A model generated the notes under the pieces. That model saw nothing but the letters and a program-made list of their open reading frames with translations. It was not told the origin of the DNA and searched no databases. This document shows positions 18,641 through 26,954 of a stretch of DNA of 64,000 nucleotides, one piece after another. The stretch lies in contig NZ_PTQY01000007.1 of the NCBI RefSeq assembly GCF_002943465.1, positions 1-64,000 on the forward strand, given 5' to 3'. A program made the translations under genes and the position numbers. Position 1 is the first letter of the stretch. Each line of letters opens with the position of its first letter. Source of the stretch: Rhodoferax sp. TS-BS-61-7. GTDB taxonomy: Bacteria; Pseudomonadota; Gammaproteobacteria; Burkholderiales; Burkholderiaceae_C.

Positions 18641-19387
18641 TCAGCGGGCAGGTTCGCCCTGGAAGTTACCGGCCCGCAGGGTCACCACCAGCGTGTCGCG
18701 GTGGCCACCGTCGGCCACCGGCTGGATGGGGGTGGACTCATGGACCACGCGCGGGTCGTCCAGCAGCAAGAGCGACCAGGGTTCGGTCAGCGTGAAGCGC
18801 TGGCCATTGGGGCCATCCGCCTCGAAAACGCGGGTTTCGCCGCCTTTCACGCCCTCGCGCCCCACCAGGAACACGGCCACCAGGTCCACGCCGTCGCGGT
18901 GCGCGCCCTCGGGCGTGGGGCGACCAATGCCGTCGGTGGTGTCGATGCGGAACTGGTGCGCCTCGGTGTACCAGGTGTGCGATCCCTTGAGCGCGCTGGC
19001 CACCTGGCCCAGCCAGGCCAACAGCTGCTGCCAGGCAGGCTGCGCCACCAGGGCCGCCTGCATGGGTTCAAAGTGGCGCTGCATGCCGCCGTGCAAGGCG
19101 TTGTATTCCACCGGCTGCCAGTGCGGGCGGTGCGGCGCCAGCGCCACGGCGCTGCCGTCCACCACAAAACAGGCATGGCGACGGCGGCGGTAGCGGCCGC
19201 CATCGCGCAGGTAGGCGTCGGGCGGCAGGTCGTCCCACAGCGGGCGCCAGGCCAGCAGGGCGGCCAGGTCCAGCCCAGCCAGCGTCGCCACCTGCTGCGG
19301 CCTCACCACGGCATAACCCTGGGTACGCAGGGTGGCGTCCAGGTCCTGGGGGGCGGCGATGGCGGGGGGCGCAAAAGAAAGGGTCAT
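18641..19387 (-). CDS. 2OG-Fe(II) dioxygenase family protein (PF10014-like)
   Basis: Putative iron/2-oxoglutarate-dependent oxygenase, 248 residues from the ATG at 19387 (the longer frame start at 19420 adds an unlikely leader). The facial triad is visible as HRDGVD near residue 160 and VVHEST near 220, with GGETRVF between them. This matches the 2OG-Fe dioxygenase (DUF2257) family, which includes amino-acid hydroxylases such as IDO of Bacillus; the substrate here is unknown. It lies just upstream of the receiver-GGDEF gene and divergent from the hemerythrin gene. Confidence 0.82.
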   Translation of the reverse strand: MTLSFAPPAIAAPQDLDATLRTQGYAVVRPQQVATLAGLDLAALLAWRPLWDDLPPDAYLRDGGRYRRRRHACFVVDGSAVALAPHRPHWQPVEYNALHGGMQRHFEPMQAALVAQPAWQQLLAWLGQVASALKGSHTWYTEAHQFRIDTTDGIGRPTPEGAHRDGVDLVAVFLVGREGVKGGETRVFEADGPNGQRFTLTEPWSLLLLDDPRVVHESTPIQPVADGGHRDTLVVTLRAGNFQGEPAR

Positions 19388-19552
19388 GGCGGGCGTCAAG
19401 CAGGGTAAAGCCGGGAACAAGGCACCAAAGGGCGGCCACAGAGGGGCTGCGCGGCATTATCAACCCAGAAGAGTGCACACCGGCTGATGTGGGTCAAGAC
19501 GCCCCGCAGCCGGTCTGGCTAATCTGGGAACCCCATTTCCAGAGACCCCGCC

Positions 19553-20056
19553 ATGACCGCCACCACCGCCCTGCCCCACACCCTGGACACCCCCTTGCAA
19601 TGGAGCGACGCCCTCGCCCTGGACATGCCGGTGATGGACGAAACGCACCAGGAGTTTGTGGCGCTGCTGGCCGAGGTGGTGCAGGCCGCGGACGACGCGC
19701 TGCTGCCCCACTGGTCGGCCCTGATTGCCCACACGCAAGACCACTTTGACCGCGAAGACCAGTGGATGCTGGCCACCGGCTTTGCCGCCGGCAACTGCCA
19801 CGCCACCCAGCACAAGGTGATTTTGCAGGTCATGCGCGAGGGCGAAGCCCGCGGCCACGCTGGCGACCTGCCCGTGGTGCGCCAGATGGCGCGCGAGCTG
19901 GGCCTGTGGTTTCCCCAGCACGCGCAGAGCATGGATGCATCGCTGGCATTGCACTTGCGTTCAGCCGGCTACGACCCGCACACTGGCGCACTGGGCCAAC
20001 CCGAGCGCCTGCCAGCCCAAGCTATCCACGGCTGTGGTGGCAGTTGCGGGGATTAG
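19553..20056 (+). CDS. Bacteriohemerythrin
   Basis: Non-heme di-iron oxygen-binding four-helix bundle, 167 residues. Iron-binding positions are visible in order: VMDETHQEF, LIAHTQDHFDREDQWM, CHATQHKVIL and a final HAQSMDASL. The C-terminal extension of about 30 residues ends HGCGGSCGD, a small Cys/His cluster that could bind a metal and is unusual for the family. Roles of bacteriohemerythrins include oxygen storage and sensing. It stands alone between a divergent oxygenase gene and a reductase gene 114 bases downstream. Confidence 0.9.
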   Translation: MTATTALPHTLDTPLQWSDALALDMPVMDETHQEFVALLAEVVQAADDALLPHWSALIAHTQDHFDREDQWMLATGFAAGNCHATQHKVILQVMREGEARGHAGDLPVVRQMARELGLWFPQHAQSMDASLALHLRSAGYDPHTGALGQPERLPAQAIHGCGGSCGD

Positions 20057-20170
20057 AGCCAGCCCCCAAACCGTTTGTCACCTTGGCTACCCCGCGGCGG
20101 TGAGTGCGGCGCTACCATGCGCTCCCCGGCTGACACCCTGCGTGCCGCCCCCATTTTTCAGGAGTCCGTC

Positions 20171-21211
20171 ATGTCCCTCGCCCACCTCGTCAACCACCAA
20201 ATCCGCCTGGCCGCCCGCCCTGTGGGCATGCCCACTGCCGCCAACTGGAGCCACACCAGCGAACCCGTGGCCGAGCCCGCCGAGGGCGGCGTCACGCTCA
20301 AGACCCTGGCGCTGAGCCTGGACCCTGCCATGCGCGGCTGGATGAACGAAGGCAAGAGTTACATCCCGCCCGTGGGCATTGGCGAAGTTATGCGCGCCGG
20401 TGGTGTGGGTGTGGTGGTGGCCAGCAAGAACCCCAAGTACGCCGTGGGCGACCACGTGAGCGCAGGTTTTGGCGTGCAGGAGTACATCACCATTGCCCAA
20501 GACGAGATGAAGCGCAATGGCCTGGTGAAGATCGACCTGCGCGCCGGCACGCTGACCCAATGGCTCAACGTGCTGGGCATGCCCGGCATGACCGGCTACT
20601 TTGGCCTGATGGACGTGGGCCTGCCGCAAGCGGGCGAAACCGTGGTGGTGTCCGGCGCGGCCGGTGCCGTGGGCCAGACTGTGGGCCAGATGGCCAAGAT
20701 CAAAGGCTGCCGTGTGGTGGGCATTGCCGGTGGCGCTGCCAAGTGCGACTGGGTGGTGAAAGAGCTGGGCTTTGACGCCTGCATCGACTACAAGGCCGGC
20801 CCCGGTGCCGTGCGCGCCGGTTTGAAAGAGCACGCACCCAAGGGCGTGGACATTTACTTTGACAACGTGGGCGGCGAAATTCTGGACGATGTGCTGGCCC
20901 GCATCAACCGCAAGGCCCGCATCATCATCTGCGGCGCCATCAGCCAGTACAACAACACGACCGCCGTGCAGGGCCCCAAAAACTACCTGAGCCTGCTGGT
21001 CAACCGCGCACGCATGGAAGGCATTGTGGTGTTCGACTACGCCGACCGCTACCACCTGGCCGTGGCCGAGATGGCAGGCTACCTAAAGGACGGCCGCATG
21101 AAGAGCAAGGAAGACGTGGTGATGGGCCTCAACACCTTCCCCGACACGCTGCTCAAACTGTTCAACGGCGAAAACTTTGGCAAGCTGGTGCTGGAAGTGG
21201 CGAAGGGCTAA
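20171..21211 (+). CDS. MDR-family NADP-dependent oxidoreductase (CurA/leukotriene-B4-dehydrogenase type)
   Basis: Zinc-independent medium-chain reductase for activated double bonds, 346 residues from ATG 20171, preceded by AGGAG with good spacing; longer frame starts upstream are not supported. The N-terminal SLAHLVNHQIRLAARPVGMP and LSLDPAMRGWMNE, the cofactor loop VVSGAAGAVGQTVGQMAK near residue 160, and YFDNVGGEILDDVL near 235 are family marks. Members reduce 2-alkenals, curcumin or 15-oxoprostaglandins with NADPH. A dispersed repeat lies just after the stop codon. Confidence 0.93.
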   Translation: MSLAHLVNHQIRLAARPVGMPTAANWSHTSEPVAEPAEGGVTLKTLALSLDPAMRGWMNEGKSYIPPVGIGEVMRAGGVGVVVASKNPKYAVGDHVSAGFGVQEYITIAQDEMKRNGLVKIDLRAGTLTQWLNVLGMPGMTGYFGLMDVGLPQAGETVVVSGAAGAVGQTVGQMAKIKGCRVVGIAGGAAKCDWVVKELGFDACIDYKAGPGAVRAGLKEHAPKGVDIYFDNVGGEILDDVLARINRKARIIICGAISQYNNTTAVQGPKNYLSLLVNRARMEGIVVFDYADRYHLAVAEMAGYLKDGRMKSKEDVVMGLNTFPDTLLKLFNGENFGKLVLEVAKG

Positions 21212-21231
21212 GGCTCTAGCTTGCGCAAACT

Positions 21232-21284
21232 GCTACGTTTTTAGTAGCTGTTCGCGCAGCATCCACGTGGGATAGAGGCCTAAA
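21232..21284 (+). repeat. Dispersed short repeat, copy 4 (intergenic)
   Basis: GCTACGTTTTTAGTAGCTGT, TCGCGCAGCATCCACGTGG, GATAGAGGCCTAAAA. Lies between convergent genes. Confidence 0.82.
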
Positions 21285-21294
21285 ACATGCTCAA

Positions 21295-22317
21295 TCACAC
21301 GCCATAGCGCTGGCGCGCCAGCGCCGCGCCCTGGGCCAGCGCTTCCAGCTTCTTCACCGCCACCTCACGGCTCATGGGGGCCAGGCCGCAGTTGGTGCAG
21401 GGGAAGATGCGGTGCTTGGGCACATGCTGCAACGCGATGCCAATGGTGTCGGCCACCTGCTCCGGGGTTTCGATCACCTCGCTTGCCACGTCGATCACGC
21501 CGACCATCACGTCCTTGTCTTTCAGCAGCGCCATCAGGTCTGGCGGCACGTGGGAGTGGTAGCACTCCAGGCTAACTTGTTGAATGCTGCTGGCGGCCAG
21601 CGCGGGGAACACCTGCGCGTACTGGCGCCACTCCTGGCCCAGGGTTTCTTTCCAGTCGTTGTTGGCCTTGATGCCGTAGCCGTAACAAATGTGCACGGCG
21701 GTGGTGCAGGTCAGGCCCTTGGCCGCAATCTCTAGCGCCTGCACACCCCAGTTCACGGCGTCCTGCATGTAGACGTTGAAGCCCGGCTCGTCGAACTGGA
21801 TGATGTCCACGCCATCGGCCTGCAGCGCCAGTGCCTCCTGGTTCAGCAGCTCGGCAAACGCGAAGGCCATCTTCTTCTTGTCGCCATAGAAGCGGTCGGC
21901 CACGGTGTCCACAATGGTCAGCGGGCCGGGCAGGGTGAACTTGAGTTTCTTCTTGGTGTGGGCACGGGCGAGTTGCGCCTCGAAGGCGTGCACGCGACCC
22001 TTGAGCTTCAAGGGCGCAATGACCTGGGGCACTTGCGCGTCGTAGCGGTTGTTGCGGATGCCCATGGTGACCTTGTTTTCAAAGTCGATGCCGTCCACCT
22101 GCTCCAGAAAGCCGTGCACAAAGTGCTGTCGGCTTTGCTCGCCGTCGCCCACCACGTCCAAGCCCGCATCCTCCTGCGCCTTGATCCACAAGAGCGTGGC
22201 ATCGGCTTTGGCTTGCTGCAGCTCGGGGCCAGCCAGCTTCCACTGGGGCCAGAGTTTTTCGGTCTCTGACAGCCAGGCGGGTTTGGGCAGGCTGCCGGCG
22301 ATAGCGGTTTCGAACAT
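21295..22317 (-). CDS. MetE-C-like methionine synthase (MesD type)
   Basis: Short cobalamin-independent methionine synthase of 340 residues, equal to only the catalytic half of MetE. Zinc ligands are visible: HICYGYG (His and Cys), SLECYH (Glu) and CTNCGLAPM (Cys). IIQFDEPGFN is the conserved central segment. The start follows AAGGAG with ideal spacing. This size and the SLPKPAWL beginning match MesD proteins, which in Acinetobacter work with MesX (DUF1852) in an oxygen-dependent methionine synthesis. No DUF1852 gene is adjacent here; the upstream neighbour is a potassium channel. So either MesX is elsewhere or this is another core-MetE type. Confidence 0.85.
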   Translation of the reverse strand: MFETAIAGSLPKPAWLSETEKLWPQWKLAGPELQQAKADATLLWIKAQEDAGLDVVGDGEQSRQHFVHGFLEQVDGIDFENKVTMGIRNNRYDAQVPQVIAPLKLKGRVHAFEAQLARAHTKKKLKFTLPGPLTIVDTVADRFYGDKKKMAFAFAELLNQEALALQADGVDIIQFDEPGFNVYMQDAVNWGVQALEIAAKGLTCTTAVHICYGYGIKANNDWKETLGQEWRQYAQVFPALAASSIQQVSLECYHSHVPPDLMALLKDKDVMVGVIDVASEVIETPEQVADTIGIALQHVPKHRIFPCTNCGLAPMSREVAVKKLEALAQGAALARQRYGV

Positions 22318-22341
22318 GGTGTCTCCTTGTGGTTATAGGGG

Positions 22342-23208
22342 TCAGGGGTTTTCGCGCAGGTAGGCGGGCAAGTGGGCACCGCAGTGCAGGCAGTAGCGGG
22401 CCTCGGGCAGGTGGCCCTCGGTCAGGCATTCGTGGCAGGTGCGGGTGGTGGGCAGCGGCTCAGCGGTGCGCCGGGCCGTCATTTCGGCGGTGACGATGCC
22501 GGTAGGCACCGCCAAGGTGCCCCAGCCCAGCAACATCATGCAAGAGGCAATAAACCGGCCCAGGTCGGTTTTGGGGGTGATGTCGCCAAAACCCACCGTG
22601 GTCATGGTCGTTACCGCCCAGTACACCGCGGTGGGAATGCTGGTGAAACCGTTGGCCGGCCCCTCCACCACATACATCAGCGTGCCCATGACCAGCACAA
22701 TCATTAGCACGGCCGAGAGAAACACCATGATCTTGCGCCGGCTCGCTGCCAGGGCGCGCCCCAGCGACTGGTACTCGGACACATAGGCCGTGAGCTTGAA
22801 GACGCGGAACACGCGCAAAAGGCGCAGCACCCGCACATCAATCAGCGCATGCACCTCCGGCACCAGCAGCGCCACATAGGTGGGCAGCAGGGCCAGCAGG
22901 TCAATCACACCATAAAAACTCAGCACGTAACGCCAGGGGTGGCGCACACAGGCCAGGCGCGCCAGGTACTCCAGCGTAAAGGCCACCGTAAACACCCATT
23001 CCAGCGCCGTAAACCAGGGGTAGTAGCGCTCCCCCACTCCCTGCACGCTGTCCACCACCACCGCCACCACACTGGCGAGGATGACCGCGATCAGCCATTG
23101 GTCGAACAAACGGCCGGCGCGGGTGTCGGCCTCAAAAATGATGGTGTAGAGGCGCAGGCGCCAGCCTTGCAAGGGCTTGCCCAGCGTGAAATCTTCAGAG
23201 GTTCGCAT
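22342..23208 (-). CDS. Kv-type voltage-gated potassium channel with C-terminal zinc ribbon
   Basis: Six-transmembrane ion channel, 288 residues from the ATG at 23208 (MRTSEDFTLGKPLQGW). The voltage-sensor S4 is RVLRLLRVFRVFKL with regularly spaced arginines, and the pore filter is TTVGFGD near residue 195, indicating potassium selectivity. After the S6 helix the tail has CHECLTEG and CLHCGAHL, a four-cysteine zinc-ribbon seen in some bacterial members. The frame continues upstream to 23316 but that part is arginine/cysteine-rich and lies in the shared intergenic region. Divergent from aapJ; 24 bases upstream of the methionine synthase gene. Confidence 0.88.
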   Translation of the reverse strand: MRTSEDFTLGKPLQGWRLRLYTIIFEADTRAGRLFDQWLIAVILASVVAVVVDSVQGVGERYYPWFTALEWVFTVAFTLEYLARLACVRHPWRYVLSFYGVIDLLALLPTYVALLVPEVHALIDVRVLRLLRVFRVFKLTAYVSEYQSLGRALAASRRKIMVFLSAVLMIVLVMGTLMYVVEGPANGFTSIPTAVYWAVTTMTTVGFGDITPKTDLGRFIASCMMLLGWGTLAVPTGIVTAEMTARRTAEPLPTTRTCHECLTEGHLPEARYCLHCGAHLPAYLRENP

Positions 23209-23258
23209 GGCCGCGATTCTGCCCTGTGCAGCACCCGCGCCACACCCACAACACAATG

Positions 23259-23274
23259 CGCATAACCTTATGCG
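23259..23274. promoter_or_regulatory. Perfect 16-base palindrome upstream of aapJ
   Basis: CGCATAACCTTATGCG: seven-base arms around CC. It lies between the divergent channel gene and the aap operon, about 37 bases upstream of a sigma-54-like sequence. It is a candidate activator or repressor site; the protein is unknown. Confidence 0.45.
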
Positions 23275-23310
23275 AAAGAACCATAGCCATGCGCCAGAAG
23301 TGGGCGTTCG

Positions 23311-23326
23311 TGGCATGGATTCTGCT
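23311..23326 (+). promoter_or_regulatory. Sigma-54-type promoter candidate for aapJQMP
   Basis: TGGCATGGATTCTGCT keeps GG and GC ten bases apart as in the -24/-12 consensus, with mismatches in CAT and CTGC. Start of transcription would fall near 23338, leaving a leader of about 170 bases before aapJ. Nitrogen (NtrC) control of amino-acid import would make sense but is inference. Confidence 0.35.
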
Positions 23327-23506
23327 AACTATTTGGTACGGAGAGGCTGGATGCCCAAGAATCAGGTTATGACTTTTTTGCATCCGCCTCGATGGTAAAC
23401 CCGGATGAGGGCACTTGCCCACCGGCGCTACAGTTCAGCGTCAGAATCGGGTGGCAGACACCAATGTGGTGCACCCTGCTGATTCATTTATTTGGAGAAA
23501 CTATTT

Positions 23507-24541
23507 ATGAGCATCAAGAAACTGAAAACCCTGGCCACCGTGGTCGCCGCGTTGGGCGCCGTATTGGCTGCACCCGCGCACGCCGGTAAAACCCTGGACG
23601 CCATCAAGGCGCGTGGTCAAGTGGTTTGCGGTGTGAACACAGGCCTGGCCGGTTTCGGTGCTGCCGATTCCAACGGCAAGTGGACAGGCTTGGACGTGGA
23701 CGTGTGCCGCGCCGTGGCCGCTGCGGTGCTGGGTGATGGCGAAAAAGTGAAGTACGTTCCCCTGAACGCGCAAGCCCGTTTCACCGCCCTGCAGTCTGGC
23801 GAAATTGATGTGTTGTCGCGCAACACCACCTTCACGCTGACCCGTGATGCTTCCCTGGGCCTGACCCAAACCGCCGTGACCTACTACGACGGCCAAGGTT
23901 TCATGGTTCCCTTGAAAAGCAAGCTCAAGAGCGCCAAGCAGCTCAAGGGCCAGACCGTGTGCGTGCAGTCTGGCACCACCACCGAAAAGAACCTGACCGA
24001 CTACTCCAAGGCCAACGGCCTGGGTATCAAGCCGATCGTGTTTGAAAAGCTCGAAGCCGCTGAAGGTGCCTACTTCGCTGGCCGTTGCGTGGCTTACACC
24101 ACCGACGCGTCCGGTTTGGCATCCACCCGTAACAAGGTGGCCAAGAACCCCGCTGACCACATCATCCTGCCCGAGCTGATCTCCAAAGAGCCCCTGGGCC
24201 CCATGGTGCGCCGCGGTGACGACGAGTGGACCACCATCGTGAAGTGGACCATTTACGGTCTGCTGGAAGCCGAAGAAGCAGGCGTAACCTCCGCCAACGT
24301 GGACGACCTGAAGACCAGCAGCAAGGACCCCGTGATCGGCCGCCTGCTGGGTTCCACCGAAGACACCGGCAAGCTGCTGGGTCTGGACAAAGAATGGCTG
24401 GCACGCGCAGTGAAGACCACCGGCAACTACGGTGAAATCTTCGAGCGTAACGTCGGACCCAAGTCCTCTCTGCAACTGCCACGTGGTCTGAACAACCTGT
24501 GGAACAAGGGTGGCGTGCAGTACGCACCTCCCGTCCGTTAA
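23507..24541 (+). CDS. aapJ: General L-amino acid ABC transporter substrate-binding protein
   Basis: Periplasmic binding protein of the Aap/Bzt general amino-acid importer, 344 residues. Signal peptide at residues 1-26 (KKLKTLATVVAALGAVLAAPAHA). The mature part starts KTLDAIKARGQVVCGVNTGLAGF, with LDVDVCRAVAAAVLGD and IDVLSRNTTFTLTRD, all AapJ hallmarks. The ATG at 23507 has GGAGA eight bases before it; the frame-extending TTG at 23492 is not used. First gene of aapJQMP. Codon use is notably even and optimal, suggesting high expression. A strong hairpin follows before aapQ. Confidence 0.95.
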   Translation: MSIKKLKTLATVVAALGAVLAAPAHAGKTLDAIKARGQVVCGVNTGLAGFGAADSNGKWTGLDVDVCRAVAAAVLGDGEKVKYVPLNAQARFTALQSGEIDVLSRNTTFTLTRDASLGLTQTAVTYYDGQGFMVPLKSKLKSAKQLKGQTVCVQSGTTTEKNLTDYSKANGLGIKPIVFEKLEAAEGAYFAGRCVAYTTDASGLASTRNKVAKNPADHIILPELISKEPLGPMVRRGDDEWTTIVKWTIYGLLEAEEAGVTSANVDDLKTSSKDPVIGRLLGSTEDTGKLLGLDKEWLARAVKTTGNYGEIFERNVGPKSSLQLPRGLNNLWNKGGVQYAPPVR

Positions 24542-24580
24542 GTCGGTGTTGCGAAGCGGTTAACACTGGCTTCGTTCTGA

Positions 24581-24616
24581 AAAAGGGCAGCCGCAGACAC
24601 CATGCGCTGCCCTTTT
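24581..24616 (+). terminator. Intercistronic hairpin between aapJ and aapQ
   Basis: Perfect 11-base stem AAAAGGGCAGC / GCTGCCCTTTT around a 14-base loop. Such hairpins after binding-protein genes usually cause partial termination and protect the upstream message, giving more AapJ than permease. Confidence 0.8.
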
Positions 24617-24655
24617 CAACTGGTTGCGTGATTCTCTAGTTCATCAAAGGGCGCT

Positions 24656-25831
24656 ATGTCCACCCCCTCCTCTCCTCCCAAGAAATCGTGGTCCTGGCGC
24701 AGCCAGGCGTTTCGCGGCCTGCTGTACCAAGTGATCGCCATCGTGGTGGTCTTGGTCACGGTGCTGTATCTGGCCCACAACACGACCACCAACATGAAGT
24801 TGCGTGGCATCCAGAGCGGCTTTGACTTTTTGTCCAGCCCTGCCGGCTTTGACATTGGCGAAAGCCTGTTTGCCTTCGATTCGGGCGAGTCCTACTGGCG
24901 CGCCTACCTGGTCGGTTTTGTCAACACCCTGCGCGTGGCGGTGGTGGGCATCATCCTCACCACCTTGCTGGGCGTGCTCATTGGCGTGGGGCGCTTCTCG
25001 CGCAACGCCCTGATCCGCGGCATGTGTGCGGTGTATGTGGAATTTTTCCGCAACATCCCGGTGCTGCTGCAATTGCTGATGTGGTACCTGCTGTTCACGG
25101 AAGTGCTGCCCGCATCGAACGAGCCCCTGACACTGGGGCCACTGTTCCTGAGCAAGGGCGGGCTGAACTTCCCCATCCCCGAATGGGCCAGTGGCCATGT
25201 GTGGGGTGCCTGGGGTCTGCTGGCTGGCGTGGTGGCAGCCTGGCTGTACCGCAAATGGGCTTACCGTGCGTTTGAGGCCACCGGCAAGGCCAAGAGCATG
25301 TTCTGGGTTCCTGTGGCCATCGTGCTCGCCTGTGGTCTGCTGGGCTGGATTCTGGGTGGTGCGCCCACCGCCCTGAACATGCCGGTGCAAGGCGACTTTG
25401 CAGTGGAAAACGGTGGCGCGCTGACACCGGAATATCTGTCCGTATTACTGGGCCTGACGGTGTACACCGCGGCCTTTGTGTCCGAAGTGGTGCGCGGCGG
25501 TATCCAGTCCGTGGCCCTGGGCCAATCGGAAGCCGCAGCGGCTCTGGGTCTCTCCCGCGGCCAGACCATGCGTCTGGTGATGTTGCCGCAAGCGCTGCGC
25601 GTGATCATCCCGCCCGTCACCAACCAGTACCTCAACCTGACCAAAAACTCCTCGCTCGCGGTGGCCATTGGTTACCCCGATGTGGTGTCGATTGCCAATA
25701 CCGCCATCAACCAGACCGGCCGCGCTGTGGAATGTATTGCCATCATCATGTTGGTGTACCTGAGCACCTCGCTGTTCACATCGGTTGCGATGAATTGGTA
25801 CAACACCCGCTCCGCCATCAAAGAACGCTAA
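24656..25831 (+). CDS. aapQ: General L-amino acid ABC transporter permease AapQ
   Basis: First inner-membrane permease of the amino-acid importer, 391 residues, the normal long AapQ length. One membrane helix near residues 20-40 is followed by the periplasmic insert GIQSGFDFLSSPAGFDIGES, which is diagnostic for AapQ/BztB. Further helices follow, and the ABC-coupling loop VALGQSEAAAALGLSRGQTM lies near residue 285. It forms a heterodimer with AapM and is driven by AapP. Ten bases separate its stop from aapM. Confidence 0.95.
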   Translation: MSTPSSPPKKSWSWRSQAFRGLLYQVIAIVVVLVTVLYLAHNTTTNMKLRGIQSGFDFLSSPAGFDIGESLFAFDSGESYWRAYLVGFVNTLRVAVVGIILTTLLGVLIGVGRFSRNALIRGMCAVYVEFFRNIPVLLQLLMWYLLFTEVLPASNEPLTLGPLFLSKGGLNFPIPEWASGHVWGAWGLLAGVVAAWLYRKWAYRAFEATGKAKSMFWVPVAIVLACGLLGWILGGAPTALNMPVQGDFAVENGGALTPEYLSVLLGLTVYTAAFVSEVVRGGIQSVALGQSEAAAALGLSRGQTMRLVMLPQALRVIIPPVTNQYLNLTKNSSLAVAIGYPDVVSIANTAINQTGRAVECIAIIMLVYLSTSLFTSVAMNWYNTRSAIKER

Positions 25832-25841
25832 AGACCTGACC

Positions 25842-26945
25842 ATGAGCGCAACTACTTTTGAACCTATCGCTGCGCGCCCCGCCCCCGTGAAAACGGAAGG
25901 GCTGGTGGCCTGGATCCGCAGCAACCTGTTTGGTGACTGGAAGACCACGGTGGGCACCCTGCTGGTAGCGGCCGTGCTGCTGAAGGTGCTGCCACCTTTC
26001 CTGCATTGGGCTCTGTTCAGTGCCGTTTGGACACCGCAATTTGAACTGTGCAATGCCGAGGGTGCTGGCGCTTGCTGGGGCGTGGTGGCGGAGAAATTCC
26101 GCATCATCATCTTTGGCCGCTACCCCTTCGAGGAGCAATGGCGCCCCCTCATATCGACCCTGCTGCTGTGTGCTCTGCTCGCAGGCAGCTGCATGCGCGC
26201 CTTCTGGAAGGCATGGTTGGTCCCCTTGTGGATTGCGGTGTTGGCCTTCTTCTTTGTGGTGATGTACGGCGGTATGTTGGGCCTGAGCCGCGTGGAAACC
26301 GACCGTTGGGGCGGCTTGCCGCTGACCATTCTGCTGGCCTCGCTGTCCATGGCCATGGCCTTCCCCATTGCCTTGCTGATTGCGCTGGGCCGCCGCTCCA
26401 AGCTGCCCGCCATCAAGACCTTTTGCACCATTTATGTGGAGTTGATCCGCGGCGTGCCACTGATCTCGGTGCTGTTCATGGCGTCCTTTATGTTCCCGCT
26501 CTTGATGCCGCAGGGCTTCAATATCGACGTGCTGGTGCGTGTGTTGGCCGGTATCACCCTGTTTGCCGCAGCCTACATGGCCGAGGTGATTCGCGGTGGG
26601 CTGCAGGCCGTGCCCAAGGGCCAGATTGAAGCCGCCGCCACGCTGGGCCTGAGCTACTGGCAGACCCAACGCAAGATTGTGTTGCCCCAGGCCCTGGCCA
26701 TGGTGGTGCCGGGCATCATGAACAACTTCATCTCCACCTTCAAGGACACGTCTTTGGTCACCATCGTGAGCCTTTACGAACTCACCGGTGCCATGAGCCT
26801 GGCCCTGAACTCGGATGCTGACTGGCGCCCCTTCAAGATCGAAGGTTACCTCTTCATCGCCCTGATTTATTTTGGCTTCTGCTTTGCCATGTCCCGCTAC
26901 AGCCTGTGGATCGAAAAGCAAGTCAACAAAAGCAAACTCCGCTAA
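25842..26945 (+). CDS. aapM: General L-amino acid ABC transporter permease AapM
   Basis: Second permease of the amino-acid importer, 367 residues. It has a cytoplasmic N-terminus, about eight membrane helices, and the EAA-type coupling loop VPKGQIEAAATLGLSYWQTQ near residue 258. The insert FGRYPFEEQWRP is typical of AapM/BztC. It pairs with AapQ. The stop is nine bases before aapP. Confidence 0.95.
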   Translation: MSATTFEPIAARPAPVKTEGLVAWIRSNLFGDWKTTVGTLLVAAVLLKVLPPFLHWALFSAVWTPQFELCNAEGAGACWGVVAEKFRIIIFGRYPFEEQWRPLISTLLLCALLAGSCMRAFWKAWLVPLWIAVLAFFFVVMYGGMLGLSRVETDRWGGLPLTILLASLSMAMAFPIALLIALGRRSKLPAIKTFCTIYVELIRGVPLISVLFMASFMFPLLMPQGFNIDVLVRVLAGITLFAAAYMAEVIRGGLQAVPKGQIEAAATLGLSYWQTQRKIVLPQALAMVVPGIMNNFISTFKDTSLVTIVSLYELTGAMSLALNSDADWRPFKIEGYLFIALIYFGFCFAMSRYSLWIEKQVNKSKLR

Positions 26946-26954
26946 GGAACGAAT

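Noticed and set aside
22342..23316. Longer N-terminus for the potassium channel
   Set aside because: The extra 36 residues are Cys/Arg-rich without similarity and would cover the divergent regulatory region; MRTSEDFTLG is the natural start.
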